Shown here: in pieces, positions 44,990 to 57,057 of the stretch
How positions within the stretch are numbered: the first letter of the stretch is position 1
Layout of the letters: each line of letters begins with the position of its first letter
Assembly (NCBI GenBank): GCA_020137815.1
Contig: CM035353.1
Location: 1,058,501 to 1,122,500 of the forward strand
DNA: 64,000 nt
Source of the DNA: Hormiphora californensis
Lineage: Eukaryota > Ctenophora > Tentaculata > Cydippida > Pleurobrachiidae
Reading direction: 5' to 3'
Notes under the pieces: model-generated
Told to the model about the DNA's origin: nothing
What the model saw: the letters and a program-made list of their open reading frames with translations, nothing else
Databases searched by the model: none
Position numbers and translations under genes: made by a program

Positions 44990-45950
44990 GAACCACCGGG
45001 GCAATTCGAACCGGGGCAATTTGATTAACACACCGGGGCAATTTGGTTAGTGAACCGGGGCAATTTTGTTAATAAACCGGGGGGATTTTTTGGGATGACT
45101 CCTTAACCTTACATCATAGAAAGGTTTATAGCCACTATAATCGAAGCAGAATTTAACGCCGAATGTATTTAGATTATTGATTCCGGATTCCGGAAGGGAG
45201 TATGGATGACAGTTGGATCCATTGTAACCTATTCTCGCTCCGCGAATAATGTGTATGTGAGGTGTCAATGTTACCAAGGATGACAGGAGCTCTCCGGAAG
45301 GGCACGTTGTCATGGGTACAGTTGTGTGGGAGGCCGAAGGGGTGATAACAAACTTGGTTCTAAAATATAGAGGGTTTAAAAAGAGAATTGGGAGGGCCGG
45401 ATCTCCATCTCCATATCCATACCATCTCCACTTCCATCTACATCTACATCTACATCTACATCTACATCTCCATCTACATCTACATCTACATCTACATCTA
45501 CATCTACATCTACATCTACATCTACATCTACATCTACATCTCCATCTCCATTACTACTACTACTACTCTGAGTGCCTGGGCTTGCCGTAGGCAAGCCCAC
45601 AGGGACTATCGCAAAGCGATATCGCCGGCACTAGAGAAGAGTCCCCCCGCCCTCTCCCCTCGCATGGAACTACCATCTGGCAGGTTCACAATATAACGGG
45701 AGATTTGGAGTGGGGCTCTTCTCGGGGTTGTTCTAGTCCTGTGTGGTTATTTTTACCAGGAACGTTTATACTTTGATCTTGAACCACAGTTTCGTCTTCG
45801 TTTTCAATTAATCTTTGATACGGGATATGTGAGACCTATCTGTCTGATTAGGTTCAATTAGGTTAGAAGGCTAAACTAGCAAGGATTTGTTCTCAGTCCA
45901 CAGTTTTGTTTAGTATGTATATATTGGTGGCGGGTGGGGTGGTTCGGGGT
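44990..45950. repeat. Low-complexity flank with a CATCTA microsatellite
   Basis: About 45430-45545 is a CATCTA hexamer array (with CATCTC variants). At 45577-45600 a perfect hairpin GGGCTTGCC GTA GGCAAGCCC follows. Near 45000-45080 short direct repeats of CCGGGGCAATT occur. No gene. Confidence 0.6.
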
Positions 45951-45961
45951 GGGTGGAGGCT

Positions 45962-48900
45962 AATAGGGCTAGATATTTGGTTGAAAAAGGGAGATTCTAC
46001 TTGAAGGGGAGTGAGAAAAATAGGGCTAGATATTTGGTTGAAAAAGGGAGATTCTACTTGAAGGGGAGTGAGAAAAATAGGGCTAGATATTTGGTTGAAA
46101 AAGGGAGATTCTACTTGAAGGGGAGTGAGAAAAATAGGGCTAGATATTTGGTTGAAAAAGGGAGATTCTACTTGAAGGGGAGTGAGAAAAATAGGGCTAG
46201 ATATTTGGTTGAAAAAGGGAGATTCTACTTGAAGGGGAGTGAGAAAAATAGGGCTAGATATTTGGTTGAAAAAGGGAGATTCTACTTGAAGGGGAGTGAG
46301 AAAAATAGGGCTAGATATTTGGTTGAAAAAGGGAGATTCTACTTGAAGGGGAGTGAGAAAAATAGGGCTAGATATTTGGTTGAAAAAGGGAGATTCTACT
46401 TGAAGGGGAGTGAGAAAAATAGGGCTAGATATTTGGTTGAAAAAGGGAGATTCTACTTGAAGGGGAGTGAGAAAAATAGGGCTAGATATTTGGTTGAAAA
46501 AGGGAGATTCTACTTGAAGGGGAGTGAGAAAAATAGGGCTAGATATTTGGTTGAAAAAGGGAGATTCTACTTGAAGGGGAGTGAGAAAAATAGGGCTAGA
46601 TATTTGGTTGAAAAAGGGAGATTCTACTTGAAGGGGAGTGAGAAAAATAGGGCTAGATATTTGGTTGAAAAAGGGAGATTCTACTTGAAGGGGAGTGAGA
46701 AAAATAGGGCTAGATATTTGGTTGAAAAAGGGAGATTCTACTTGAAGGGGAGTGAGAAAAATAGGGCTAGATATTTGGTTGAAAAAGGGAGATTCTACTT
46801 GAAGGGGAGTGAGAAAAATAGGGCTAGATATTTGGTTGAAAAAGGGAGATTCTACTTGAAGGGGAGTGAGAAAAATAGGGCTAGATATTTGGTTGAAAAA
46901 GGGAGATTCTACTTGAAGGGGAGTGAGAAAAATAGGGCTAGATATTTGGTTGAAAAAGGGAGATTCTACTTGAAGGGGAGTGAGAAAAATAGGGCTAGAT
47001 ATTTGGTTGAAAAAGGGAGATTCTACTTGAAGGGGAGTGAGAAAAATAGGGCTAGATATTTGGTTGAAAAAGGGAGATTCTACTTGAAGGGGAGTGAGAA
47101 AAATAGGGCTAGATATTTGGTTGAAAAAGGGAGATTCTACTTGAAGGGGAGTGAGAAAAATAGGGCTAGATATTTGGTTGAAAAAGGGAGATTCTACTTG
47201 AAGGGGAGTGAGAAAAATAGGGCTAGATATTTGGTTGAAAAAGGGAGATTCTACTTGAAGGGGAGTGAGAAAAATAGGGCTAGATATTTGGTTGAAAAAG
47301 GGAGATTCTACTTGAAGGGGAGTGAGAAAAATAGGGCTAGATATTGGGTTGAATTCTTGAATTGCTACTGAGGTAGGAACTGGATGTTGGAAATTAATCA
47401 GTTGCGTTGCTGATCACGCGATCTCTCTTGCATGCAGGGAGAGAGAAAGGGAGGAATTATGAGGGGAAATATAGGTCGAGATTAAATAGTTTCTGTGTTC
47501 TCCTCTCTCTTTGAGAGAAGGAGAGAAAAAGGGAGATTCTACTTGAATTGAAGGGGAGAGAGAAAATAGGGCTAGATATTTGGTTGAAAAAGGGAGATTC
47601 GACTTGAAGGGGAGTGAGAAAAATAGGGCTAGATATTTGGTTGAAAAAGGGAGATTCTACTTGAAGGGGAGTGAGAAAAATAGGGCTAGATATTTGGTTG
47701 AAAAAGGGAGATTCTACTTGAAGGGGAGTGAGAAAAATAGGGCTAGATATTTGGTTGAAAAAGGGAGATTCTACTTGAAGGGGAGTGAGAAAAATAGGGC
47801 TAGATATTGGGTTGAATTCTTTTATTGACATAATACCATGTAGAACATGTGTTTAGGTACCAGATATTATCTGTATACAGCCATCTTAATTCTTGGAGCA
47901 GCAAACAGTGGCCTTCTGAATTGCTACTGAGGTAGGAACTGGATGTTGGAAATTAATCAGTTGCGTTGCTGATCACGCGATCTCTCTTGCATGCAGGGAG
48001 AGAGAAAGGGAGGAATTATGAGGGGAAATATAGGTCGAGATTAAATAGTTTCTGTTTTCTCCTCTCTCTGTGAGAGAAGGAGAGAAAAAGGGAGGTTCTA
48101 CTTGAATTGAAGGGGAGAGAGAAAATAGGGCTAGATATTTGGTTGAAAAAGGGAGATTCTACTTGAAGGGGAGTGAGAAAAATAGGGCTAGATATTGGGT
48201 TGAAAAAGGGAGATTCTACTTGAAGGGGAGTGAGAAAAATAGGGCTAGATATTTGGTTGAAAAAGGGAGATTCTACTTGAATTGAAGGGGAGAGAGAAAA
48301 TAGGGCTAGATATTTGGTTGAAAAAGGGAGATTCGACTTGAAGGGGAGTGAGAAAAATAGGGCTAGATATTTGGTTGAAAAAGGGAGATTCTACTTGAAG
48401 GGGAGTGAGAAAAATAGGGCTAGATATTTGGTTGAAAAAGGGAGATTCTACTTGAAGGGGAGTGAGAAAAATAGGGCTAGATATTTGGTTGAAAAAGGGA
48501 GATTCTACTTGAAGGGGAGTGAGAAAAATAGGGCTAGATATTTGGTTGAAAAAGGGAGATTCTACTTGAAGGGGAGTGAGAAAAATAGGGCTAGATATTT
48601 GGTTGAAAAAGGGAGATTCTACTTGAAGGGGAGTGAGAAAAATAGGGCTAGATATTGGGTTGAATTCTTTTATTGACATAATACCATGTAGAACATGTGT
48701 TTAGGTACCAGATATTATCTGTATACAGCCATCTTAATTCTTGGAGCAGCAAACAGTGGCCTTCTGAATTGCTACTGAGGTAGGAACTGGATGTTGGAAA
48801 TTAATCAGTTGCGTTGCTGATCACGCGATCTCTCTTGCATACAGGGAGAGAGAAAGGGAGGAATTATGAGGGGAAATATAGGTCGAGATTAAATAGTTTC

Positions 48901-51080
48901 TGTTTTCTCCTCTCTCTGTGAGAGAAGGAGAGAAAAAGGGAGATGCTACTTGAATTGAAGGGGAGAGAGAAAATAGGGCTAGATATTTGGTTGAAAAAGG
49001 GAGATTCTACTTGAAGGGGAGTGAGAAAAATAGGGCTAGATATTTGGTTGAAAAAGGGAGATTCTACTTGAAGGGGAGTGAGAAAAATAGGGCTAGATAT
49101 TTGGTTGAAAAAGGGAGATTCTACTTGAATTGAAGGGGAGAGAGAAAATAGGGCTAGATATTTGGTTGAAAAAGGGAGATTCGACTTGAAGGGGAGTGAG
49201 AAAAATAGGGCTAGATATTTGGTTGAAAAAGGGAGATTCTACTTGAAGGGGAGTGAGAAAAATAGGGCTAGATATTTGGTTGAAAAAGGGAGATTCTACT
49301 TGAAGGGGAGTGAGAAAAATAGGGCTAGATATTTGGTTGAAAAAGGGAGATTCTACTTGAAGGGGAGTGAGAAAAATAGGGCTAGATATTTGGTTGAAAA
49401 AGGGAGATTCTACTTGAAGGGGAGTGAGAAAAATAGGGCTAGATATTAGGTTGAATTCTTTTATTGACATAATACCATGTAGAACATGTGTTTAGGTACC
49501 AGATATTATCTGTATACAGCCATCTTAATTCTTGGAGCAGCAAACAGTGGCCTTCTGAATTGCTACTCATCTCCATCTCCATCTCCATCTCCATCTACAT
49601 CTACATCTACATCTACATCTACATCTACATCTACATCTACATCTACATCTACATCTACATCTCCATATCCATTTCCATCTCCATCTACATCTACATCTCC
49701 ACTATCTCACCATGGTGTCTCCCCTGGGATGGTGCACCATGCCAGTGCAGAGAAGAGACCGTTTCAAACGTCACGTCTAAACGGGCTAGATATTTGGTTG
49801 AAAAAGGGAGATTCTACTTGAAGGGGAGTGAGAAAAATAGGGCTAGATATTTGGTTGAAAAAGGGAGATTCTACTTGAAGGGGAGTGAGAAAAATAGGGC
49901 TAGATATTTGGTTGAAAAAGGGAGATTCTACTTGAAGGGGAGTGAGAAAAATAGGGCTAGATATTTGGTTGAAAAAGGGAGATTCTACTTGAAGGGGAGT
50001 GAGAAAAATAGGGCTAGATATTAGGTTGAATTCTTTTATTGACATAATACCATGTAGAACATGTGTTTAGGTACCAGATATTATCTGTATACAGCCATCT
50101 TAATTCTTGGAGCAGCAAACAGTGGCCTTCTGAATTGCTACTCATCTCCATCTCCATCTCCATCTCCATCTCCATCTACATCTACATCTCCACTATCTCA
50201 CCATGGTGTCTCCCCTGGGATGGTGCACCATGCCAGTGCAGAGAAGAGACCGTTTCAAACGTCACGTCTAAACGGGCTAGATATTTGGTTGAAAAAGGGA
50301 GATTCTACTTGAAGGGGAGTGAGAAAAATAGGGCTAGATATTTGGTTGAAAAAGGGAGATTCTACTTGAAGGGGAGTGAGAAAAATAGGGCTAGATATTT
50401 GGTTGAAAAAGGGAGATTCTACTTGAAGGGGAGTGAGAAAAATAGGGCTAGATATTGGGTTGAATTCTTTTATTGACATAATACCATGTAGAACATGTGT
50501 TTAGGTACCAGATATTATCTGTATACAGCCATCTTAATTCTTGGAGCAGCAAACAGTGGCCTTCTGAATTGCTACTGAGGTAGGAACTGGATGTTGGAAA
50601 TTAATCAGTTGCGTTGCTGATCACGCGATCTCTCTTGCATGCAGGGAGAGAGAAAGGGAGGAATTATGAGGGGAAATATAGGTCGAGATTAAATAGTTTC
50701 TGTGTTCTCCTCTCTCTTTGAGAGAAGGAGAGAAAAAGGGAGATTCTACTTGAATTGAAGGGGAGAGAGAAAATAGGGCTAGATATTTGGTTGAAAAAGG
50801 GAGATTCGACTTGAAGGGGAGTGAGAAAAATAGGGCTAGATATTTGGTTGAAAAAGGGAGATTCTACTTGAAGGGGAGTGAGAAAAATAGGGCTAGATAT
50901 TTGGTTGAAAAAGGGAGATTCTACTTGAAGGGGAGTGAGAAAAATAGGGCTAGATATTTGGTTGAAAAAGGGAGATTCTACTTGAAGGGGAGTGAGAAAA
51001 ATAGGGCTAGATATTTGGTTGAAAAAGGGAGATTCTACTTGAAGGGGAGTGAGAAAAATAGGGCTAGATATTGGGTTGAA
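45962..51080. repeat. 57-bp minisatellite in a higher-order array
   Basis: The unit begins AATAGGGCTAGATATTTGGT and ends GGGGAGTGAGAAA. The first block (45962-47365) holds about 24 nearly identical copies. Shorter blocks lie at about 47570-47815, 48130-48660, 48970-49460, 49790-50030, 50275-50465 and 50770-51075. They alternate with a recurring spacer (GACATAATACCATGTAGAAC through GGCCTTCTGAATTGC) and with either a second spacer (GAGGTAGGAACTGGATGTTG) or a CATCTA array (49570-49700, 50140-50190, 51195-51395). Since 57 is a multiple of three, both strands stay open as repeating 19-residue peptides. I see no promoter or signal sequence and do not call a gene. Confidence 0.92.
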
Positions 51081-51768
51081 TTCTTTTATTGACATAATAC
51101 CATGTAGAACATGTGTTTAGGTACCAGATATTATCTGTATACAGCCATCTTAATTCTTGGAGCAGCAAACAGTGGCCTTCTGAATTGCTACTCATCTCCA
51201 TCTCCATCTCCATCTACATCTACATCTACATCTACATCTACATGTCCATCTACATCTACATCTACATCTACATCTACATCTACATCTACATCTACATCTA
51301 CATCTACATCTACATCTACATCTACATCTACATCTACATCTACATCTACATCTACATCTACATGTCCATCTACATCTACATCTACATCTACATCTCCACT
51401 ATCTCCACCATGGTGTCTCCCCGGCCCTGGGATGGTGCACCATGCCAGTGCAGAGAAGAGACCGTTTCAAACGTCACGTCTAAACGGGCTTCAGAGCACT
51501 ACAAGCCCGTCTCTAGCTCCGTCTAAACGTCTTCTAGTCGGCGTTGGAACGGAACGTCGTGTCTATACGGGTCTGCGGCAACATCAAACATGGGATTGGT
51601 GAAAATTTAACTAGAGATTCTGTCATGACAGTATGACAGTAAGAGTCATACTATGACAGTATGACACAGCTCTGATATTTACTAATTTATATTAAACACA
51701 TGTAGTTTCGGTATGAGGGTAAATGATACCAATTAGTAATGTTATTGATATTTTCATCGTGCTCCAGT

Positions 51769-52191
51769 TTATGCCCTGCACAGGTAGTTGTCGTGCCAGG
51801 TTCCCTGCCTATCAGCACCCTCGTGCCATCGAACACAGGCTCCCTTGGGTCCGGCAAACTCCCACCTCATGTTGGGTGCCCTGTGGTTGGTGCACAGGTA
51901 GTTATCATGCCAAGTGTGAGGGTCAGCTCCTTCCTTGATCTGGACACACTTCTTTCCCTTGATGGGTCCGGCGTAACTCCACTGCATTCCAATGTCTTGA
52001 GTGTGGGGGTGCTGGCAGAAGTAGTTGTCCCTCCAGGTGGTTTGGGGAGGCTCGGCAGGTTCAATGATCTGGACACACCTCCATCCCCTGACGGGTCCGG
52101 CAGAGCTCCATCTGAAGTCCTGGGGGAATCGGGGAGGACGCCTCGCGGCAACGAGAGCCAGAAGGGCAAACAGACAAATCTTGGAGAACAT
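51769..52191 (-). CDS. Secreted protein with three Trp-Asp-Asn-Tyr-Cys repeats, left copy
   Basis: A single uninterrupted exon of 140 codons. Residues 1-16 (MFSKICLFALLALVAA) are a clear signal peptide. The mature part has three repeats of about 35 residues (26-60, 69-101, 108-139), each W-x-x-AGP-x-x-G-x-C, then E-x-A, then TW-x-DNY-x-C. Each repeat carries two cysteines (39/59, 82/100, 119/138), suggesting one disulfide per repeat. The protein is small, basic to neutral and probably exported. I do not recognise the repeat. The copy at 59191-59613 differs at five bases (Arg18/Lys and Glu111/Ala among them). A TTAAAA lies about 55 bp upstream of the start in both copies. Confidence 0.85.
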   Translation of the reverse strand: MFSKICLFALLALVAARRPPRFPQDFRWSSAGPVRGWRCVQIIEPAEPPQTTWRDNYFCQHPHTQDIGMQWSYAGPIKGKKCVQIKEGADPHTWHDNYLCTNHRAPNMRWEFAGPKGACVRWHEGADRQGTWHDNYLCRA

Positions 52192-52494
52192 GTTGAGTGT
52201 AGTTGTGCTGGTTGATACAGCTCAGAGAACCCCAGTTTTAAGGGGCAAAACAGGAAATGGTATTTCCTTAATTTTGTCTTTAGTCCGATACTACGCTGAC
52301 CTATTGGTACACCTATTCTTATACACTACCTGTTGTACACTCCAGTGTGGGTCAATGTGGCAATAGATAAGTAACGTGGCAATATAGGAGTCAGCAACGC
52401 GGTAATATAGAAGCACGCGCCAGATCAACCATGTAATGTGTGCTTCTATATTGCCACGTTGCTCCTATATTGCCACGTTACGTATGAGTCGCCC

Positions 52495-53074
52495 GGTGGG
52501 CGGACTCTAGTGCTAACGGACTCTTTATCTAAATTCAAGGCAGACTCTATATCTAAAAGCGGACTCTTTATCTACAGTTAGACTTTGAAAAAAAATTAGA
52601 TAAAGAGTCCGCCCAGTGTAGACTTTTTAGATATAGAGTCCGCACTGTGTAGACTTTTTAGACATAGAGTCCCCTGGTACATTTTGGCGCCAAATCCCCC
52701 AACCCGGACTCTATGTCTAAAATCCTAAACCAACCCAAAACCTAACCCTAACCATAACCCTAACCCTAACCTCGAACCCAAATAATGGCCCTAACACTTC
52801 TCAATTAGTACAGAGGTACAGCAAACTCTCGTTTCCGGCCTAACGGCCGAAATCTCGAGTTCGCTGAGAATGGCGGACTCTATGTCTAATTTAGATTTAT
52901 GTAGATATAGAGTCCGCTCTTTGTAGACTTTTTAGATAAAGAGTCCGCCCTGTTTAGACTTTTTAGAGATAGAGTCCTCCTAGAGTTTAGACTTATTTGG
53001 ACTCTTTATCTAAATATAAATTTAGATATAGAGTCCACTGTAGACTTAGAGTGTAGCACTAGAGTCCGCACACC
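52495..53074. mobile_element. Mutator-like non-autonomous element with 9-bp target duplication, copy 1
   Basis: Starts GGTGGGCGGACTCTAGTGCTA less its last base and ends with an inverse GCACTAGAGTCCGCACACC. GAGTCGCCC is present on both sides (52486-52494 and 53075-53083), and the right arm of the inverted duplication has this site once, uninterrupted (near 58900-58920). A 9-bp duplication is typical of Mutator-like elements. The interior is a series of inverted GGACTCTATATCTAAA modules plus a short CCCTAACC stretch and the ACGGCCGAAATCTCGAGTTC core. Confidence 0.85.
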
Positions 53075-53104
53075 GAGTCGCCCCTCCCTGCCGACGGTCC
53101 TCTA

Positions 53105-53702
53105 ACACGGCGTCATACACATTTCTATTTGGAATTTCTATCTGGAGTTTCTATTTGGAATTTCTATCTGGAATAACCGCATGTGCAGATGCGCCGCGCC
53201 GCGGCTCAAATTCACGTGCGAGATTAAAGAGAGAGAGAGACACACATTAAGGTTACTAGCAAAACTGGGGCGATCGTACCGATCGCAAATCGAGGGGTCT
53301 GTTTTTCTCTCTGCCTGTCTGTTATATGCTATGTGATGTGATCCCCTCTTTTTCTCTCTTTCTCTCCCTTTTATACATGTGATGTGACCCCTCAAGTCGC
53401 AAGCAGTTCTTAACACGTGTGATACGTGATACCTACGAATCACGTCGTCACACTGACGGATCATGTCGTCACGCTGACGGATCACGTCGTCACATTGACG
53501 GATCACGTCGTCACATTGACGATAGGGTGTCACATTTCCGTGCAAATTTGCATTAGATATAGTTAGATACGATTGTCTCTCACTCTCTCTGGAAAAACCG
53601 CACGTGCAGATGCGCCGCGGCTCAAATTCACGTGCGTGTTATACAGATTCTGACAGAAAATACGAGCAAGAAATTCCAGGTGGAAATGTGTATGACGAAC
53701 TG
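53105..53702. mobile_element. Mariner-like non-autonomous element, insertion proven by empty site
   Basis: Ends ACACGGCGTCATACACATTT and the inverse of CAGTTCGTCATACACATTT, flanked by TA (53103-53104 and 53703-53704). The right arm of the inverted duplication reads TCCTCTAATGCCC across the same place (near 58885), so the insertion at TA is direct. 598 bp. It contains short tandem repeats of GGATCACGTCGTCACA and hairpins, and no transposase. Confidence 0.88.
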
Positions 53703-53931
53703 TAATGCCCTACATGCCGACGAAATTAGGATGAGATCGCCGTTTGCATGTAGGGCATTTGACCCCTATTTCCTGCCCTCCCTGCCGAATGGCAGGGAGG
53801 GCATTTACCCCTCCTTTCCACCCGCTCTACCGAAGATCGGCAGGGAGAACATTTTACCCCTCCTTTTACCCTCTGTACCGACGATCGGCAAGTAGGGACG
53901 AAACCATAACCCAAACTTAGCCCAAACCATC

Positions 53932-54126
53932 GCCCTAACCCTAACCCTAACCATCACCCTAACCATCGCCCTAACCATCACCCTAACCATCACCCTAACC
54001 ATCACCCTAACCATCACCCTAACCATAACCCTAACCATCACCCTAACCATCACCCTAACCATCACACTAACCATCACCCTAACCATCGCCCTAACCATCA
54101 CCCTAACCCTAACCCTAACCCTAACC
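53932..54126. repeat. Interstitial telomere-like array, left
   Basis: Alternating CCCTAACC and CCATCACC units ending in four perfect CCCTAA copies. The inverse array is at 58588-58757 in the right arm, somewhat shorter. Confidence 0.9.
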
Positions 54127-55225
54127 GACTGTAATTTCATTATGCCTAGAAAATATCGTTGGTTCAGTGGTTCAGTGGTCAATGGTTAACCGTGGCTCAG
54201 TGCGTTGGTATTTAGTAAGCGTATTCTAAAAGTGCATAACCTAAAAAAATGTCTTGCTTTATTTGAGGCACGACCAATTAGGGTGCACTATAGTAACGAA
54301 ACTTTGAATTAATTTGACTGATTTAGAACTTCGTGCTTAATAGTGTGTTCACGTGTTGCCTTGTTCTACCCTGTACCCCATTTGATTCTGAGCACTGCCG
54401 CGCTCAGATGGGGTCGCGGCGCAAGACAGGTTTTTAAAGGGGGCTTAGAACATCAATTCACGCGTGACTTGCCATATAAATCCTATCGTGATTGGGGAAT
54501 CATTGGATTGGGGTGCAAAATTTCAAATTCTTGTAGTACAAACATGTACCTCCAAAAATATAACAAATCTATTTTTTGGATCTTTTTCGCCCTAGGAGTA
54601 GAGAGCTCCAGATAATTATTTCAAAAGGGCCAGCTTACTGCATATCGTTCCCAAATAGCCGGTGGGTATAATAACTGTTAGAACTTGTTGGAATCCTGCA
54701 CATAGGAGAAAACTAGAAGGTTATATTATTGACGTTTGTTAGTCTAATACTACGCTCGCATGTTTTTTACACCAGCGAGTTTTGTTTAAGATCTCTCTGT
54801 ATAACCCGGTATCTCTCTAACCTTCTCTCTTGTCCTCTCCCTCTCTATTTCTCCCTCTCTGTCCAACTCTATGTTATTTCCTTGATCTGACCACAATGTT
54901 TGACACCGCAATATCCTCTGTGCAGTAAACAAAGACATCATAGCGGCACGGGGCGTAGTGTTTATTAGATCGATAGTTATATGAGAAATTTTGACCATGT
55001 TCTCATGGATTTAGAGCTCCAATATAAATACCATCCACAATAGATTCTACGTTCAAAATTAGGGGGGAAGGTTATCACTGCACTGGCAAGTGCCCGGTGG
55101 CAGCTAATGGGGGTCTTGGGGCAAAGCCCCCAGCAATGAAAAAACCATTCCACAATCCACCGCTTCTAAGGTTAGCCCAGAACATTATAAGATCAAATCT
55201 GAAAGGATAAACTCAGGGGGGGGGA

Positions 55226-55641
55226 AGACACACTGAAGTTGGGCGCGCTCGTTCAAATCTCAACTTCGCGACACACACTGAAGTTTGAAGTTCGAAGTTT
55301 CGAGAAAACCCATTTTCGGCTGAGAAATCATTTGTAAGATGCTAATTTATTTACTGGTACATCTCTCGAGGTGTCCATTATCCATACTGAGTCAATTTCA
55401 CAGTTTTTGAAATTTTTGGTTAATTCGGTCACAGTTGTCCCAATTCACCAAAAATTTCAAAAACGGTGAAATTGACTCAGTATGGATAAAGGAAACCTCG
55501 AGAGATGTACCAGGAAATAAGTTAGCCTCTTACAAATGATTTCTCAGCCGAAAATGGGTTTTCGCGAAACTTCGAACTTTGAACTTCAGTGTGTGTCGCG
55601 AGGTTGAGATTTGAACGAGCGCGCCCAACTTCAGTGTGTCT
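55226..55641. mobile_element. Palindromic element in the spacer of the inverted duplication
   Basis: 416 bp. The arms start AGACACACTGAAGTTGGGCG and end with the inverse; the centre is near 55430. It does not carry TAGTAG ends. No coding sequence. Confidence 0.7.
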
Positions 55642-55785
55642 CACACACAGCATAGCGGTGTTATAAGCTATCGAATGGATTTAACTTCTTGAAAGTTAAA
55701 GGCGTTGAAAGCTCAGCTCGTTAGTATGGTGACTGAGGGAACGTGAGAAGTTTCCCATGCATAGCTTGGTGTCACATATAGTACC

Positions 55786-56893
55786 GCGTGGCCCAGATTA
55801 AAGGGAGGGTACGTTGGCCTACTTTTCACCCAGAAGTTTAATTTCAATCACTCTGATATTTTGACACAATGCCTGCATGATTACTCATTCGAGGAATCCG
55901 AAGTTTCAGCCCTCTGGATGAAAGTTCATTTTTTTCAACCGAATGAACATTGAATGAACACCAATATGGGACTATATTTCGGTACCAAAGTTTCACAAAT
56001 TTGTTTGGCTATCGATTTCCTTTCGAATGGGACCAGTTTGAGCTTAATTGGATCACCACAAGAATCACAGTGATCCGTTTTCTAAGCCTAGGGTAAGTCA
56101 TGTGATCCCCATCAAATTATGACGTGTTAGCAAGAGAGCTTACATTTTAACGGATGCTGTATCGGTACACCATCCTCATTAGCAGACGTGATACGTGATA
56201 CTCGACCGTTACACCTGCTTATTGGCACTTAGTAATGACGCTATCGTCTCATTAGGTGTCAGATGACCAAACATAGGGTTAGATAACTAAAAACTGTGTC
56301 TCTTGTGGTGGTCCAATTGAGCTCAAATTAGTCGCGTTTGAAAGGAAATCGATACCCGAAGGCGACTGTGAAATTCCGGTTCCAAAAAGCATTCCTGTTT
56401 TCAAGTTCATTCAGGATTCATTCCAGTCGGAAAAATGAATTTTAAGATAGAGAGCTTAAATTCCGGCTAACATCAAAATTGATCAAGTGCAGTGGCCGTA
56501 CAGATTTTTAGCGCCTGAATTTACCGATTTCTGGTCAAAACAGGTCAAAATCGATGTTTGGTAAAAAATATCATCTTTAAATAACTTATTTCACCCACTA
56601 AACTTGATTCAATTTTAATAAAAATGCAGATTGCCATTTGTTGATACTTGCTCTATTGTATGGCGGTTTTTAAAATAATGAAATCGAATTTAATCAAGAG
56701 AAAACCTCAAAAAACCCGAAAAACGAAAAATTGAGTTCATTAATGAACTTTCAACTTTTATGATTTGAAACTTCGGATTCCTCGAATGAGTACCCATGCA
56801 GACATTGAGTCAAAATATCAGAGTGATTGAAATTAAACTTCTGGGTGAAAAGAAGGTCAACGTACCCTCCCTTTAATTTGGGCCACGCGGTAC
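55786..56893. mobile_element. Palindromic element of 1.1 kb in the spacer
   Basis: The outer arms are TAGTACCGCGTGGCCCA and its approximate inverse (GGGCCACGCGGTACATA). Further matching inverted blocks lie inward (GGAAATCGATA with TATCGATTTCC, and CAATTGAGCTCAAA with TTGAGCTTAATTG). The related sequence near 36655-36665 lacks the segment and reads TCACATAACATTG on the inverse strand, so this element plus the next one (to about 57517) entered between ATA and ACATTG. Confidence 0.65.
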
Positions 56894-56895
56894 AT

Positions 56896-57057
56896 AACTC
56901 CCTCCTGCGCGGGCAGATAATCAATAGACGCACTGCAGAGCAGTGCGTCTATTGAGCTGTAATGCACGGGTCCCGAAGGGACCGTGCGTTACAGCCCTGT
57001 AAATCCCGAGCGTCAGCGAGGGGTTTACAGGTATATCTGCACGCAAGGGAGGGAGTT
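56896..57057. other. Cruciform-like structure: outer stem with three hairpins
   Basis: An outer stem of about 22 bp (56896-56918 with 57033-57057, AACTCCCTCCTGCG against the inverse) encloses three consecutive hairpins: 56922-56954 (CAATAGACGCACTG arm, exact), 56957-56994 (CTGTAATGCACGGG arm, one bulge) and about 56997-57030 (CTGTAAATCCCGAG arm, imperfect). The layout is a four-way junction, larger than any tRNA. It could be a structured RNA, a recombination substrate or a transposon end. Function unknown. Confidence 0.6.

Larger units (their letters stand above)
51525..55062. repeat. Left arm of a large inverted duplication
   Basis: Matches 59860-57626 in inverse orientation. It contains the left copy of the secreted repeat-protein gene, a CCCTAA-type array, and two later insertions absent from the right arm (52495-53074 and 53105-53702). 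Without these it is about 2.35 kb, against 2.24 kb for the right arm; most of the difference is in the telomere-like array. Confidence 0.9.

Noticed and set aside
45047-45313. 88-codon minus-strand frame as an upstream RFX exon
   Set aside because: No RFX motif, no fitting splice sites, and part of the frame lies in CCGGGGCAATT repeats.
45953-47371. Open frame of 472 codons made of a 19-residue repeat
   Set aside because: It is the translation of the 57-bp minisatellite. The opposite strand is equally open, there is no signal or domain, and unit identity is the same at all codon positions.
45962-51080. CRISPR-like array of regularly spaced repeats
   Set aside because: The 57-bp units are contiguous with no unique spacers, and the window is eukaryotic.
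52025-52366. Plus-strand open frames opposite the left repeat-protein gene, and their mirror at 59097-59357
   Set aside because: They are antisense shadows of the secreted repeat-protein gene; codon pattern, signal peptide and cysteine repeats favour the sense frame.
53805-54182. Repeating Val-Met-Arg frame, and mirror frames near 58527-58859
   Set aside because: Translation of the telomere-like array.
54343-54615. Open frame MCSRVALFYPVPHL present in both arms of the inverted duplication
   Set aside because: The two copies diverge by frameshift at the C-terminus, and presence in both arms follows from duplication. There is no sign of constraint.
56896-57057. tRNA gene, because of the stem with three hairpins
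   Set aside because: It is about twice tRNA length, stems are too long, and no T-loop GGTTCGA-like or A-box and B-box pattern is seen.
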